Assembly: GCA_018650165.1 (NCBI GenBank) | Contig: JABIGM010000017.1 | Span: forward strand, 1 to 55,660 | Source: Methanobacteriota archaeon | GTDB taxonomy: Archaea > Thermoplasmatota > Poseidoniia > Poseidoniales > Poseidoniaceae | Direction of reading: 5' to 3' | DNA: 55,660 bases | Shown here: one piece after another, positions 1 through 9,901 of the stretch | How positions within the stretch are numbered: position 1 is the first letter of the stretch | Layout: each line of letters begins with the position of its first letter | Position numbers and translations under genes: made by a program | Notes under the pieces: generated by a model | Databases searched by the model: none | Seen by the model: the letters and a program-made list of their open reading frames with translations, nothing else | Told to the model about the DNA's origin: nothing

Positions 1-19
1 AAAAAGAAGAGTGAGCAAC

Positions 20-742
20 TCACTCTGATTGACGCAGCCTTTCGATTGCAAGAGCACTGACTGCAACCTGTAGGTTGTAGGAAGGAACGAACCCTGGCAT
101 AGGTAATCTGACGATATCGTCTGCCGCATCTAGGACTTCTTTTGAGACACCTGCGTTTTCGGCTCCAACCACGAGCAAAACATCGCCAGTAAGGTCAGCA
201 TTCCATGGTGCTTTGTCTCCAACATCTTCCGCTACAACGATTCTTCTATTGCATGCGGCGAGCACTTCTTCAGTGGTTGCATAAATGACAGGAATGAATC
301 GTGTTGCCCTCATTCCTGCTCTGCGAATAGTTCTTCTTTCGTCATGAGTTTTCTTGACATTAATGATAACAGCAGTAGCTCCACTGACCTCTGCAGTACG
401 AACTCCAAAACCAAGGTTGGGGGCATATTCTACCCCGTCAAATAACCAGATTACACCTTCCCTTCCGAACACTTCTTCGAGGGTTCCTTTTGGCTCACGG
501 CCAACCAGTGCAAGGGCTTTCTGTTGCCCGTTTGCACTCATTCTCCAAAGGTCGGTAGAAGACCCTTCAGTCACCGGAATATTTTTGCTTTCACACATCC
601 GAATAATCTCTGTGCAATCCTCTTCTCTATCGACTAAAACCAACTTGATTTCAACACCATTATTGAGTGCTTTTAGAACCTCATCGGCTCCGGTGATTTG
701 AAGGGACACATGCCTCCGATACTCAACTTGCACATGAGTCAA
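20..742 (-). CDS. SpoU/TrmH-family RNA 2'-O-ribose methyltransferase
   Basis: The 240-residue product shows the three SPOUT methyltransferase motifs in order: an Asn/Arg motif near residues 101-120 (NLGFGVRTAEVSGA), LLVVGAENAGVS near 188-199, and the knot-forming LPMPGFVPSYNLQVAVSAL near 215-233. Enzymes of this family transfer a methyl group from S-adenosylmethionine to ribose 2'-OH in rRNA or tRNA; the substrate cannot be told from sequence. Residues 1-80 resemble a small substrate-binding region. The reading frame opens with TTG at 742; the GTG codon at 733 is an alternative. It is divergent from the L15e gene across a short region holding a C5/G5 hairpin. Confidence 0.85.
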   Translation of the reverse strand: MTHVQVEYRRHVSLQITGADEVLKALNNGVEIKLVLVDREEDCTEIIRMCESKNIPVTEGSSTDLWRMSANGQQKALALVGREPKGTLEEVFGREGVIWLFDGVEYAPNLGFGVRTAEVSGATAVIINVKKTHDERRTIRRAGMRATRFIPVIYATTEEVLAACNRRIVVAEDVGDKAPWNADLTGDVLLVVGAENAGVSKEVLDAADDIVRLPMPGFVPSYNLQVAVSALAIERLRQSE

Positions 743-743
743 T

Positions 744-756
744 CCCCCGTAGGGGG
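744..756. repeat. CCCCC-GTA-GGGGG inverted repeat in a divergent promoter region
   Basis: Five C, a GTA loop, then five G form a perfect short hairpin just upstream of the minus-strand methyltransferase start and about 75 bases before the L15e start. Similar C4-5/G4-5 palindromes occur at 17858, 34007 and 39534. The role is unknown; it could be a terminator stem or an operator. Confidence 0.4.
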
Positions 757-830
757 TAGCAAATACGCGTCGCGGTCTTCAAATAGGGGAGGCAAGTCGG
801 CAAAATGCTCGTAACGAGTAGGTGATGTCA

Positions 831-1421
831 ATGGTTAAGGGTCTATACCAGCATGTTCGTGAAACATGGAACAATCCAAAAGCAACACAGTCGCATCAGC
901 AGCGCCAAGACCGTATGGTCCAATGGCGCCGCGAACCAGTGAACTGTAAGATCGATAAACCAACTCGCATCGATGCCGCACGTCGCCTTGGCTACAAGGC
1001 TAAGCAAGGCGTCGTTATGGTCCGTACTCGTGTTCGCCGTGGTGGACTTCGTAAGGGTAAGATTCATGCAAAGCGCAAGCCATCCAAAGCAGGTATCAAC
1101 AAGATTACCATGGCAAAGAACACTCAGCGTATGGCTGAAGAGCGTGTTAACCGTCACTTCCCTAACCTAGAGGTACTCAACTCTTACTGGGTTGGCCAAG
1201 ATGGTAAGCATAAGTTCTACGAAGTCATCATGCTAGATCCTTCCCACCCAGCAATCAAGTCCGATAAGAATCTAGGCTGGATTGCAGATAATCATCACCG
1301 TGGACGAGCATACCGTGGTAAGACCAGCGCTGGAAAGCGTGGACGTGGTCTGCACAACAAGGGTAAGGGCGCAGAAAAACTACGTCCTTCTTTGAAGGCT
1401 CGTGGAAACATCGGCAAGTGA
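831..1421 (+). CDS. rpl15e: 50S ribosomal protein L15e
   Basis: This 196-residue basic protein is a full-length archaeal/eukaryotic L15e, a structural protein of the large ribosomal subunit. It has the typical N-terminus (GLYQHVRETW), the central VRVRRGG-type basic segment (VRTRVRRGGLRKGK) and the Arg/Gly/Lys-rich C-terminus. In-frame starts exist at GTG 822, ATG 825 and ATG 831. ATG 831 is preferred because AGGTGAT at 820-826 then sits four bases upstream as a Shine-Dalgarno sequence, and because L15e proteins usually begin only a few residues before the GLYxHVRE segment. Confidence 0.96.
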   Translation: MVKGLYQHVRETWNNPKATQSHQQRQDRMVQWRREPVNCKIDKPTRIDAARRLGYKAKQGVVMVRTRVRRGGLRKGKIHAKRKPSKAGINKITMAKNTQRMAEERVNRHFPNLEVLNSYWVGQDGKHKFYEVIMLDPSHPAIKSDKNLGWIADNHHRGRAYRGKTSAGKRGRGLHNKGKGAEKLRPSLKARGNIGK

Positions 1422-1515
1422 TTATTTCCGTTTTAGATTCCTTCGTGAATCTTCAAACTTATCCGTTGGGTTCATTGAGGGGCGCTTGTCTCGTCATGTC
1501 AAAGGGGGCGGTTTC

Positions 1516-1773
1516 ATGTCAGATGATTTGGGAATTTCACAATTGAATGGCAAAGACATTTATCTCCCAGATGGAAGATTACTCGGAATCGTTGGCGAGA
1601 CCGTAGTAGATGGTACACAATTGTGTGCAACCCACTTATTCGTGGCAGGTTGCCCAGAAGAGTTAGTTGAACGAGGTGTTCATCTAACCATCCCCTGGCG
1701 CTGGATTAGGTCAATTGGTGACGTTGTAATTCTGCGCTGGTTCCCCAAGACTCCGATTCCATACGAGCAGTGA
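1516..1773 (+). CDS. Small PRC-barrel-like protein
   Basis: The 85-residue product is mostly beta-strand in pattern. A GKDIYLPDGRLLGIVGETVV stretch near residues 10-29 is typical of PRC-barrel domains, and a conserved-looking IPWRWIRSIGDVVIL segment lies near 62-76. PRC-barrel proteins in archaea often bind RNA-processing or ribosome partners, but the role here is not known. The open frame extends upstream to 1402 inside the L15e gene; ATG 1516 is preferred because GGGGGCGG lies just upstream. Its TGA stop is fused to the Shine-Dalgarno sequence of the RNase Z gene, so the two are probably co-translated. Confidence 0.7.
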   Translation: MSDDLGISQLNGKDIYLPDGRLLGIVGETVVDGTQLCATHLFVAGCPEELVERGVHLTIPWRWIRSIGDVVILRWFPKTPIPYEQ

Positions 1774-1782
1774 GGTGATTTC

Positions 1783-2856
1783 TTGACAATTGAAGTCCAT
1801 GTTTTAGGAACCTCTTCAGCACGTCCGGCTCAAGGCCGTTCAGTTTCAGGCTCAATTGTTGAAACTCAAAACGGGATGTTTGTAGTGGATTGCGGGGAAG
1901 GATTCCAGAATCGTCTAGTGGACCATCGCTCAGCTATGAAAGCCTATGGTGGACGCCGGCTGAAGATGTCAAAGGTTGCAGCTATACTGCTAACTCATGG
2001 CCATCTCGACCATACTTGGGGAGTTTTACCATGGTTGCAGACACTGGCTCTGGATGGACGTAAAGACCCGCTTTGGGTAATTGGTCCAACCACGTCTGAA
2101 GTTGTAGAAACTTTACTTGGCGGTGAAAATGAGCCCGAAGTGAGTCCTTCCGATTTAGTAATACAATATGATATGTGGATCGATTTAGGAGCCAATAGCG
2201 AAACTCTTGGCTATGAATTAGTTTGGGTTTTGGGAGATGGGACACGTTGGGTAAACATGAACGATGGCTCCGAAATAGAACTTCCTCAACCGATGGCTAA
2301 TACTACTATTTCTGCCCATGCTACACAGCATACGGTACCATCTGTCGCATGGAAAATTTCTACTTCAGACCGTAAAGGTAAATTCAACCGTAATGCGACT
2401 AAAGATATGCCAATAGATGTCATCTCTTCTCTTGCAGCAGGTGAGGATTGTGAATACGAAGGGCAATTATTGAAAGCAGCCGATTTCCGCTCTAGCATAA
2501 GACCAGGAGGTTCAGTAATTATTTCAGGAGATACTGCTGAACAAGCAATTGATGCAGAATGCGATCTTCTAATTCACGAAGCAACGTTTTTGGAAGAGCA
2601 TTCAGATATTGCAAACGAGCATTTGCATTCATCAGCGGGGGGGGCTGCTCGAACAGCAAACGAATGTAAAGCGCAACACCTTGCTTTAACACACTATTCG
2701 GCACGCCTTGAAGACCATACAGCTTCACTTGACGAAGCGAGAGAAATACATCCGTCTGTCGTAGCGCTTTCAGATGGAGACAGACTCCAATTATTGGACG
2801 ATAATTCTTTGAATCATTTTGTAAAATCATCTGCAGGTTGGACGCAACAGGACTGA
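1783..2856 (+). CDS. rnz: Ribonuclease Z (tRNA 3'-end processing)
   Basis: This 357-residue metallo-beta-lactamase-fold protein has the RNase Z signature: GTSSARPAQGR near residues 9-19, the zinc ligands THGHLDH at 71-77, a histidine near 188 (ATQHTVPS), then SGDT, HEATF and the C-terminal THYSAR histidine. RNase Z cuts pre-tRNA at the 3' end of the acceptor stem. The start is a TTG at 1783, decided by the strong GAGGTGAT at 1772-1779, which also contains the stop of the preceding gene. Confidence 0.92.
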   Translation: MTIEVHVLGTSSARPAQGRSVSGSIVETQNGMFVVDCGEGFQNRLVDHRSAMKAYGGRRLKMSKVAAILLTHGHLDHTWGVLPWLQTLALDGRKDPLWVIGPTTSEVVETLLGGENEPEVSPSDLVIQYDMWIDLGANSETLGYELVWVLGDGTRWVNMNDGSEIELPQPMANTTISAHATQHTVPSVAWKISTSDRKGKFNRNATKDMPIDVISSLAAGEDCEYEGQLLKAADFRSSIRPGGSVIISGDTAEQAIDAECDLLIHEATFLEEHSDIANEHLHSSAGGAARTANECKAQHLALTHYSARLEDHTASLDEAREIHPSVVALSDGDRLQLLDDNSLNHFVKSSAGWTQQD

Positions 2857-2892
2857 GGCAATTTGAAAGGCGAGATACTTGTTTGGAGTATC

Positions 2893-5184
2893 ATGAGCAG
2901 TCCCCGTTTGCTGGTATTGTTGCTGGTCGGCCTGATGATTACCCCGGCTGTAATGGCAACTAATGGGCGAGCAGCACCGCAGTGTGCAGAATTTGATTTG
3001 TCTGATGTAGTCTCTTCAGGAGCGGGAGTGGCAGTAGATCCCGGGGCTTGTATTATTGTAGATCTCGGTGTTCGTAGTTATAGCACAACTTTAGCGATAG
3101 ACTACGAGATTATGGATGATGCGATGGATGTATTATTGTTTGATGAAAATGGTATTCAGACTTACAAGAATGGTCAAAACTATCGCAGTTCATTCATTGC
3201 CGAAGCGTCGTTTGAATCAATGATTGGAAGTGAGTGGCTAGATTGGACTCCTCCAGTTTCAATCAATGCCAAAAACTGGTATGTTGTGTTTGATAATGCC
3301 GCTCATGATGGTGACGAAGGAATGGGTGACCAAGGCGGTATGACTGCAAAATTCAAGATACAATTTGCACCTGCTTCAACAGAAGATTATTCTCTTTTAC
3401 ATGATACATTTATTGTGCAACCTGGAGAGAAAGTAAACCTAGCAACTTTCAGCGTGGACAGTGGTTCAGGGTTTTCATATTCTGCCCATCCAATTTCTGG
3501 AACTGGTGATATATTCATCCAATCGGACAACCAACTTGGTGGAAATTTGATTATTGCAGATACAAGTAGGGATGATTTTGGTGGTTCTGATTCACAATTA
3601 GATTGGATTATTCCAGAATTTTTAGATTTACAAAATCTAAATTTGATGGTTGAAGCAGGTCCAAATCCACTTCACTTTTCATTGGAAAGTTGGTTTGAAC
3701 CAGTATTATCGCCCGTGATTGTAGACTATTCTAATGGCACGACTTCGATAGGGCAAAAAGTCACTCTCGATGCTAGAGATACTCCAAATAGCTTACAGCA
3801 GATTAGAACTCTCTCATGGGATTTTGATGCAGACTCTTCCTACGATGCAATCGGCGATTTAGTCGAGGCATCTTGGGATACACCAGGGTTGAAAACAATC
3901 AATCTAACCGCTGAATCTGAGACTGGAGAAACTACGATGGTAAGCCATCAAATCGAAGTCATAGATATTTCAGACCCTGTTGCTGTAATCAGCGGTTCTG
4001 GAACGAGGGGATTGAATGGAGAATGGCGTTTATTACGTCTTTCGGATTTAGTTTTACAAGCATCAAACTCCTATGATGACCATGCGGTTTCTTCCGCATC
4101 TTGGAGTATTGATGGTGCTCCTATGTCATCAGCATCACAGTTTACTGTAAGTTGGTCACAAATTGGCACTTACGTTGCCACATTAACAGTAACCGATCCA
4201 TCTGGAAATACCGGTTCAATAAACTCTACAATCGTTGTCTATGATTCAACAGTACCTATCTTAGAAACTAGCGATATCGTGGAAATAAAAGAAGTATATC
4301 GAGGCGAAGAAATTGAATTTAAAGCAAAAGCTGTAGATCTGTGGGATGAGCAAAGCGCTCTCCGCTTCACGTGGGATTTAGATTTAGAAGTGGATTCAAA
4401 CAATGATGGCGACCTTCGTAATGACCCCGATGTGACAGGGCCAATTCTCATAACATCATTTGATTCGAATGGCGAACATGCATTTGCGCTCACTGTCTAT
4501 GATGGTTCAAATAATTCTGATTTTGAAGTGTTTAAACTTCAAGCAGTGGACCCTCCTAGTGAAACAAACTTATTCGGAATAGTTGCAATTATATTTTTAG
4601 TAATACTCGTAGTATTGGGTGTTGTTCTATTTGGATTCAAAGGAATACAGAGGAGACACGCAATCGAGATGTTGATGGAGAATGGTTTGTCGGCTGAAGA
4701 AGCAACACTAAGGGTACAAGAGATTGCAAGAACTACTAAATTACCACCATTTGCTAAAGCAGTACAAATGGCAGGAATGGCAGAAGGTACTGTTGTGAAA
4801 TCTTCAGTACAATTACAATCTGATGCTAAGCGAGCAGAAATGGATGCAATCTATGGTAATGACAATGGCTCACAAGTAGACCAGCATGCCGGTTTCAGGC
4901 CGAGTAGCCCAGTTAGACAAATAGATCCTGCATTCGCCGAAGCCGCTTTGGCAGCGTTCTCCGATGAGCCTCAGGCCAAACCAGTAGTAACTTCAACTCC
5001 GGTTTCAGGTAAAGTCAAGAGTGGAGGGGTAACTTTGCCAGGTGTTATCCCGCCTACAAACCATACACTGAAGAGTGATTGTACATCTTGCGGTAAAGCG
5101 TTTACAGTTACAATGCCGCAAGGAGTCAATAGTGCGGTTGTTGCTTGTCCCTCATGTGGAAGCGACCAATTGTTCGAACGGTGA
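2893..5184 (+). CDS. Secreted PKD-domain membrane protein with cytoplasmic zinc ribbon
   Basis: The 763-residue product begins with a clean signal peptide (MSSPRLLVLLLVGLMITPA). The extracellular part is long, beta-rich and Asp/Ser-rich, with PKD-like segments near residues 285-460 (SWDFDADSSYDAIGD and TWDLDLEVDSNNDGD look like PKD/Ca-binding turns). One membrane helix lies near 560-585 (NLFGIVAIIFLVILVVLG), followed by a cytoplasmic tail. The tail ends in a CxxC...CxxC zinc ribbon (CTSCGK and CPSCGS). A TTG at 2863 would add ten residues that spoil the signal peptide, so ATG 2893 (GGAG just upstream) is chosen. Ligand and role are unknown. Confidence 0.8.
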   Translation: MSSPRLLVLLLVGLMITPAVMATNGRAAPQCAEFDLSDVVSSGAGVAVDPGACIIVDLGVRSYSTTLAIDYEIMDDAMDVLLFDENGIQTYKNGQNYRSSFIAEASFESMIGSEWLDWTPPVSINAKNWYVVFDNAAHDGDEGMGDQGGMTAKFKIQFAPASTEDYSLLHDTFIVQPGEKVNLATFSVDSGSGFSYSAHPISGTGDIFIQSDNQLGGNLIIADTSRDDFGGSDSQLDWIIPEFLDLQNLNLMVEAGPNPLHFSLESWFEPVLSPVIVDYSNGTTSIGQKVTLDARDTPNSLQQIRTLSWDFDADSSYDAIGDLVEASWDTPGLKTINLTAESETGETTMVSHQIEVIDISDPVAVISGSGTRGLNGEWRLLRLSDLVLQASNSYDDHAVSSASWSIDGAPMSSASQFTVSWSQIGTYVATLTVTDPSGNTGSINSTIVVYDSTVPILETSDIVEIKEVYRGEEIEFKAKAVDLWDEQSALRFTWDLDLEVDSNNDGDLRNDPDVTGPILITSFDSNGEHAFALTVYDGSNNSDFEVFKLQAVDPPSETNLFGIVAIIFLVILVVLGVVLFGFKGIQRRHAIEMLMENGLSAEEATLRVQEIARTTKLPPFAKAVQMAGMAEGTVVKSSVQLQSDAKRAEMDAIYGNDNGSQVDQHAGFRPSSPVRQIDPAFAEAALAAFSDEPQAKPVVTSTPVSGKVKSGGVTLPGVIPPTNHTLKSDCTSCGKAFTVTMPQGVNSAVVACPSCGSDQLFER

Positions 5185-5251
5185 AAATACGCACATCTCG
5201 CGCACGCGTTGGGGATGGTTTCATTTGTGTTTGACTCTCCACTAGAAATTG

Positions 5252-8200
5252 ATGTCAGCAGATAGTGTTCGCTTACTCCATCGTGGAGTTCCGCAACCAC
5301 TCGACTCTAGAAGAGTCGCAATCATGCTTGTCATAGTCATGTTTTTACCTATTTTCAACCCTGTTACTGCTGTAGAATCAGTGGGCCGAGATGATTTCGG
5401 CGTTCTTGAAGCGATGGCTAATGCGCTTGCCGAACAAAGAGACTCAGGGGAAGACGATATTGCACGTGATAGTGCAGAAGGAGTTTTGAGCGCTCTTGAA
5501 GCAAGAGGAAGGGAAATTGGTGATGGTGATGCCTTACTAGCAACCGATGGGATAATTGGCGATATTACAATGCGTCAAACTACACCTCTTGAACCACAAC
5601 ACCCGCGGCCCTATGTTTTCTTGACAGAACCAGACTCGCATCCTGATGGCTGGCCAAATAATTTGTTGGATACATTGTTTGAACTACCTCCGGACTTCAG
5701 TGATCCACTTGCATTCGGCGCTAACACATACTCGCTGTATGTCAATTATTCAGCCCGCAATAATGGGCCGCAATACGAAGCTTGGGATTATGGAACCTTT
5801 ACAGGTGATATAATCTCATTTGAGGGGACTGGATTATTTGAGAATGCAATTGACATCGATGGTGACAGTAATCCTGACATTGCAGTAGGTCTTTCCATTG
5901 TTGGTTTAGGGCAACAAGGAGAGGGTTGGGATGTAAACATGGGCGATGGTTTATTCCCTACAATTGAATCAATATGGGTCAGGCCTAATTTCCAATGGAA
6001 GGTTAGAGTACTCGACTATAACGACCCACTATGGGATGATATGGCAAGTATGGAAGTCTCTTTGATGAAAGGTGTTGCATACGACTTGACACTAACGACC
6101 GAAGGGGAATCATATGCACTAGTAATCGATTCAAGATTTACGCAACCCCCTCATGACTTCCAAGTGAGAGTAGGTCTCGACCAGATGACACTCAACGTTT
6201 CAGGTACAGTCACAACTCTATTAGATATTCTAAATATTTTTACTACAGGAGATGATTCTGCATTAGAGGTCACATCGGTTACAGCCCCTTATTCAATTAT
6301 GATTTCTAATCCAAATCGAAATTCAGCCAATGAACAAACCGATTGTGATGATTCTAGTTGGTATGACCCAGTACAAGATCACGGTGAAGAAAGCAGATTC
6401 CACAAATGTGGCTATTCAATTGGCATCGGTTTCGTCCATTTTGACCAACCAGATTTGGATGGAAACCGAGCGTTAGATGAAATTGGTTACATCGATGTAG
6501 GCCTCCACCCGATAGAAGGTAGTACTTTGATTCCTGAAGAAGTAGATTTAGTAATACGCAATGATAATGCTGGAGAAAACTCGTTTGATAATATCGAAAT
6601 TTATAGTGATACAGATTCCGATTTATGGTTCCATTATTTCGAAGATAGGTCTGCTCACATAGAAGAAGGTGGACAATTTGGGAATATTACCGATTCAAGA
6701 GGTTGGGTTCGTGATCTACCAAAAGGAACACTACCACAAGAAGAAATTGATGCGATTTTCACTCTCATCGGAGAAGCGCCAGGTTCTGCTAATCTACCGG
6801 GTGAAATGCCAAACCGCCTTTCATTGATTATTTCGATTAAGAACTATACTGCAGACAATTCGGCAAATATTGCCGATGGTTCACTCGTATTCAATCCAAG
6901 CGATAATCGCTGGAACAGTCTAATCTTAATTGCAGGTACTGAGAGGATTTCAAAAATTGAATATATATCTACATTCCAACGTTATGGTTATGAAATTGAC
7001 ACCTCGTCTATGGAAGTAGAAATCGTAGATTTACCTGAAGTAGTAGCTGTTTTCGGAACGTTTGAGATTCCATCTTCTAATCGGGTACGAGTAGAATTTG
7101 GGACCGCTCCAGACCTACTTAGTGAAGTTTTAGACAATATTATTCTCAATCTCGTCGAGATAGTTCTCGACCTGGGCACAATTTTGAATGGCCTACCTGG
7201 AGCAATTGTTGGAACTGCTGGCGAATCAAGCGGAGAAATCATACTTCAATTCTACAACCAAGTACGTGAGACGTGGGGTGATGGAACCACTCGTCAGGAA
7301 ATGACCGCTGGTAGCGTAAAGTTGGCTATAGGCAGTAGCCCCCACCCGGTACTGGATAGAAATCATATTATTCTCGGTGAAGATATAAACCAAACCGATG
7401 AACACGGTCATGTTGATGGAAAATATGGTTGGATAAACGACCCGTTGGTTCCGGTTGGTATGAGTTTGTCAATCACCAATATTTCTGGAGTTACATATGC
7501 GTATGACCAAGTTACAGATTTGCGTACAATCTCTCTATCTGGGCAATCGGGTGAAGAATTAATCATTGGTCATTTGAACCACTTTGCAAACACTACCGAT
7601 GGTGATGTAAGGCAATTTGCATCCATTTCCAATCGTCCAGAAAATTTGTCGATAAGTCAACAAGGAGCTGATATATTTTACTCAGCAACTGGTGAAATTG
7701 GAACAATCACTTACAGTGGTGAAGGCAATGGCCAATACAATGCACTACGCCTCAATGATTTACCAGCAGAGTTCCAACTAGAATTAGGTGATACAATTGG
7801 GTTTAGCGCTTCTGATGGCGTTGGTTCTGTCGAGGTACAGATCTCTAATGCTACGACGCCACTGACAATGGATGACGACCATGCAAGATTTTGGATAGAT
7901 CAAAACTCCGGAGAGGCAAGTATGTCTCTAAAACTATCAAATTTGACTTCGATTTACCTCTATCCACCTGATGAAGTTGGAGCTACTGGCGCAAGAGGAA
8001 ATAGCAAATTGGTAATGAATCGAACTGGCTCCTCTCCATTTAGCGTTCTTCTTGAAGATGTCAGCGATAGAGAAGATAAGTTCCTTGGATTATCCGGTAG
8101 AATCTATCTAGACCCTCTCCCAGCAAACGCAACACTTTCGTTGCCATCATCGGAAAAATCTGAAATTATTACAATACCAGAGTTTGGTGAAGCAGATGGA

Positions 8201-9901
8201 ATTCTTTCATTATCATTTTTCCTTTCAGGAATGATTAATTTCGGTTCTTCGGTAAATGATTTTGCAATTGAAAGCATGGTAAATTTGGGGGATGCCTCTA
8301 ATGTACGCAGCAATATGAGTCTAGGGATGGATTTGTACACTGGCGAAGAATTTGATATCACCCTAGATGTGAAGAAAGGAGTAAATGTACCCAATGAGCC
8401 AAAATGGGCACACGGATTGACAGGGGAAGTTCTTGAAGCGACAGATTTAGTTTTCGATTATTCTCGCATGACTAATTTTACTGAAAGTTCTCGCAATGTT
8501 GTTTCAAACGCTCTTAGCGATTTAGAGATAAATGAATCTGAGCGTGCAGACGTGATTACTGCATTGCAGTGGGGCGGGCTTAACAACAGCGCTGCGATAG
8601 TAGATGCGATGGCTGACGGCTATGTCTCATCCCGTGAGATGACACTCCTAGATTTGGATAAAATGTCATCAGATGGGCTAGAACTCGAACAGAGGCGCTC
8701 ATGGCATAGCAGAATATGGATGCCTCAATTACCAGCCGGTAGGATTCTACTTTCATATGATGTGAGCATTGATGGGGACATACCTACCTTTGAGATCACA
8801 TCATCTCTCGAGAATTGGACACCAGCAAGGCCAATACTAACTATCGAGATTAATGGTTTGTCACGTACCGACTCAATGCTTGTTCTTGCTGGGCTCGATA
8901 CAGATTTGAGCCGAGATATTTCTGTAAATATGGAAATTACTACTGAGTCAGAACTTATTATTCCTCGAACAACAATCGATCTGACCTATGAGATGGGCGA
9001 GAGAATGGATAATGCTAGAGTTATACAAAACAATAGACTACGTGGTATAAAAACCGAATTAATTCTATTCGATGCACCTCCAAGTGCCAATTTATATTCC
9101 AAGATTGGAGATATATTGCAAGCCGATTTGAATGTAACTCCTATGGACCGGGTTGGAGTAAATGCGGCGGAATCTTTGATGCTACAACAACTTCGCAAAG
9201 TCGATGGCCTTTGGTGGCCATCTACGATGTTCATACGCGATGTTCCTGGAGAAATGCATCTACTTGCTGAACCAGCAGAAGAGTTTGATATCCACGAAGT
9301 AAATTCATTCCAAGGAATGTTTGAAATGACATATTCATCAAATAGCGATGAGATGGACCTCTTTATCGAAACCAAAGGAAAAGCACAGAATACGCGTAGT
9401 AGCAATTTGATGCTGGCAGAAAATTTACCTGATAGATTTACAATGATGGTCACTGAAGATTTCGGTGCTAGCATTTCCGCTTCTGGTAATGGTGTTGAGA
9501 AACTTTACATCCGCCGAAGCGACACTTTGGTAAGAGAAAATGTGGAATTGGTTACAGCAGAAATGGTAGGTGAAAATCTACAGGGCGCTGAAGTCCATAT
9601 CCATAGCCTTCTGGGATATCCAGTTATTGTGGTTGATGGCATCACAGGTGGCCGTATAGTCGCAACCGCACAAACGAAGATTACCGTGGCAGGCACAGAG
9701 GTCGATGCGCGCGGCGTGTTACTCGATGCTCAATTTACCGGCGGAATTCCAACCGCCTCAAGCCTTGGAGTAAATGGTGTAGTCACTGATTTATCATTGA
9801 TCAGTAGTCTTACTGGTGGCAAGATTGAGACAACACACATCATGATTGTAGATCCATTCTCTTCGTTAATTGCAACCGGAATAGCGGCGGTGACGGGCTA
9901 A
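5252..9901 (+). CDS. Giant secreted protein of unknown function
   Basis: This 1549-residue protein has an N-terminal hydrophobic export signal near residues 20-42 (RRVAIMLVIVMFLPIFNPVTA). A long acidic, beta-rich body follows with very few cysteines, including one pair near residues 370-390 (TDCDDSSWYD, FHKCGYS). An IDIDGDSNPDIAVG stretch near 198-211 resembles a calcium-binding FG-GAP/thrombospondin-type turn. There is no C-terminal membrane helix or zinc ribbon, unlike its neighbours. TTG 5249 and ATG 5252 are adjacent possible starts with no clear Shine-Dalgarno sequence. The stop overlaps the next start (TAATG), so it is probably co-translated with the small membrane protein that follows. 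I do not recognise the family. Confidence 0.75.
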   Translation: MSADSVRLLHRGVPQPLDSRRVAIMLVIVMFLPIFNPVTAVESVGRDDFGVLEAMANALAEQRDSGEDDIARDSAEGVLSALEARGREIGDGDALLATDGIIGDITMRQTTPLEPQHPRPYVFLTEPDSHPDGWPNNLLDTLFELPPDFSDPLAFGANTYSLYVNYSARNNGPQYEAWDYGTFTGDIISFEGTGLFENAIDIDGDSNPDIAVGLSIVGLGQQGEGWDVNMGDGLFPTIESIWVRPNFQWKVRVLDYNDPLWDDMASMEVSLMKGVAYDLTLTTEGESYALVIDSRFTQPPHDFQVRVGLDQMTLNVSGTVTTLLDILNIFTTGDDSALEVTSVTAPYSIMISNPNRNSANEQTDCDDSSWYDPVQDHGEESRFHKCGYSIGIGFVHFDQPDLDGNRALDEIGYIDVGLHPIEGSTLIPEEVDLVIRNDNAGENSFDNIEIYSDTDSDLWFHYFEDRSAHIEEGGQFGNITDSRGWVRDLPKGTLPQEEIDAIFTLIGEAPGSANLPGEMPNRLSLIISIKNYTADNSANIADGSLVFNPSDNRWNSLILIAGTERISKIEYISTFQRYGYEIDTSSMEVEIVDLPEVVAVFGTFEIPSSNRVRVEFGTAPDLLSEVLDNIILNLVEIVLDLGTILNGLPGAIVGTAGESSGEIILQFYNQVRETWGDGTTRQEMTAGSVKLAIGSSPHPVLDRNHIILGEDINQTDEHGHVDGKYGWINDPLVPVGMSLSITNISGVTYAYDQVTDLRTISLSGQSGEELIIGHLNHFANTTDGDVRQFASISNRPENLSISQQGADIFYSATGEIGTITYSGEGNGQYNALRLNDLPAEFQLELGDTIGFSASDGVGSVEVQISNATTPLTMDDDHARFWIDQNSGEASMSLKLSNLTSIYLYPPDEVGATGARGNSKLVMNRTGSSPFSVLLEDVSDREDKFLGLSGRIYLDPLPANATLSLPSSEKSEIITIPEFGEADGILSLSFFLSGMINFGSSVNDFAIESMVNLGDASNVRSNMSLGMDLYTGEEFDITLDVKKGVNVPNEPKWAHGLTGEVLEATDLVFDYSRMTNFTESSRNVVSNALSDLEINESERADVITALQWGGLNNSAAIVDAMADGYVSSREMTLLDLDKMSSDGLELEQRRSWHSRIWMPQLPAGRILLSYDVSIDGDIPTFEITSSLENWTPARPILTIEINGLSRTDSMLVLAGLDTDLSRDISVNMEITTESELIIPRTTIDLTYEMGERMDNARVIQNNRLRGIKTELILFDAPPSANLYSKIGDILQADLNVTPMDRVGVNAAESLMLQQLRKVDGLWWPSTMFIRDVPGEMHLLAEPAEEFDIHEVNSFQGMFEMTYSSNSDEMDLFIETKGKAQNTRSSNLMLAENLPDRFTMMVTEDFGASISASGNGVEKLYIRRSDTLVRENVELVTAEMVGENLQGAEVHIHSLLGYPVIVVDGITGGRIVATAQTKITVAGTEVDARGVLLDAQFTGGIPTASSLGVNGVVTDLSLISSLTGGKIETTHIMIVDPFSSLIATGIAAVTG

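Noticed and set aside
1402..1515. N-terminal extension of the PRC-barrel-like protein inside the L15e gene
   Set aside because: It overlaps the L15e stop and has no ribosome site; ATG 1516 has a G-rich site just upstream.
2863..2892. TTG 2863 as the start of the PKD-domain protein
   Set aside because: It sits four bases after GAGG, but the added ten residues include an acidic residue and a Trp before the signal helix; ATG 2893 gives a normal signal peptide and its own GGAG.
8986..9474. A 162-codon minus-strand frame inside the giant secreted gene, and similar long antisense frames elsewhere
   Set aside because: They have Ser/Ile-rich translations typical of shadow frames, no ribosome site and no family motif.
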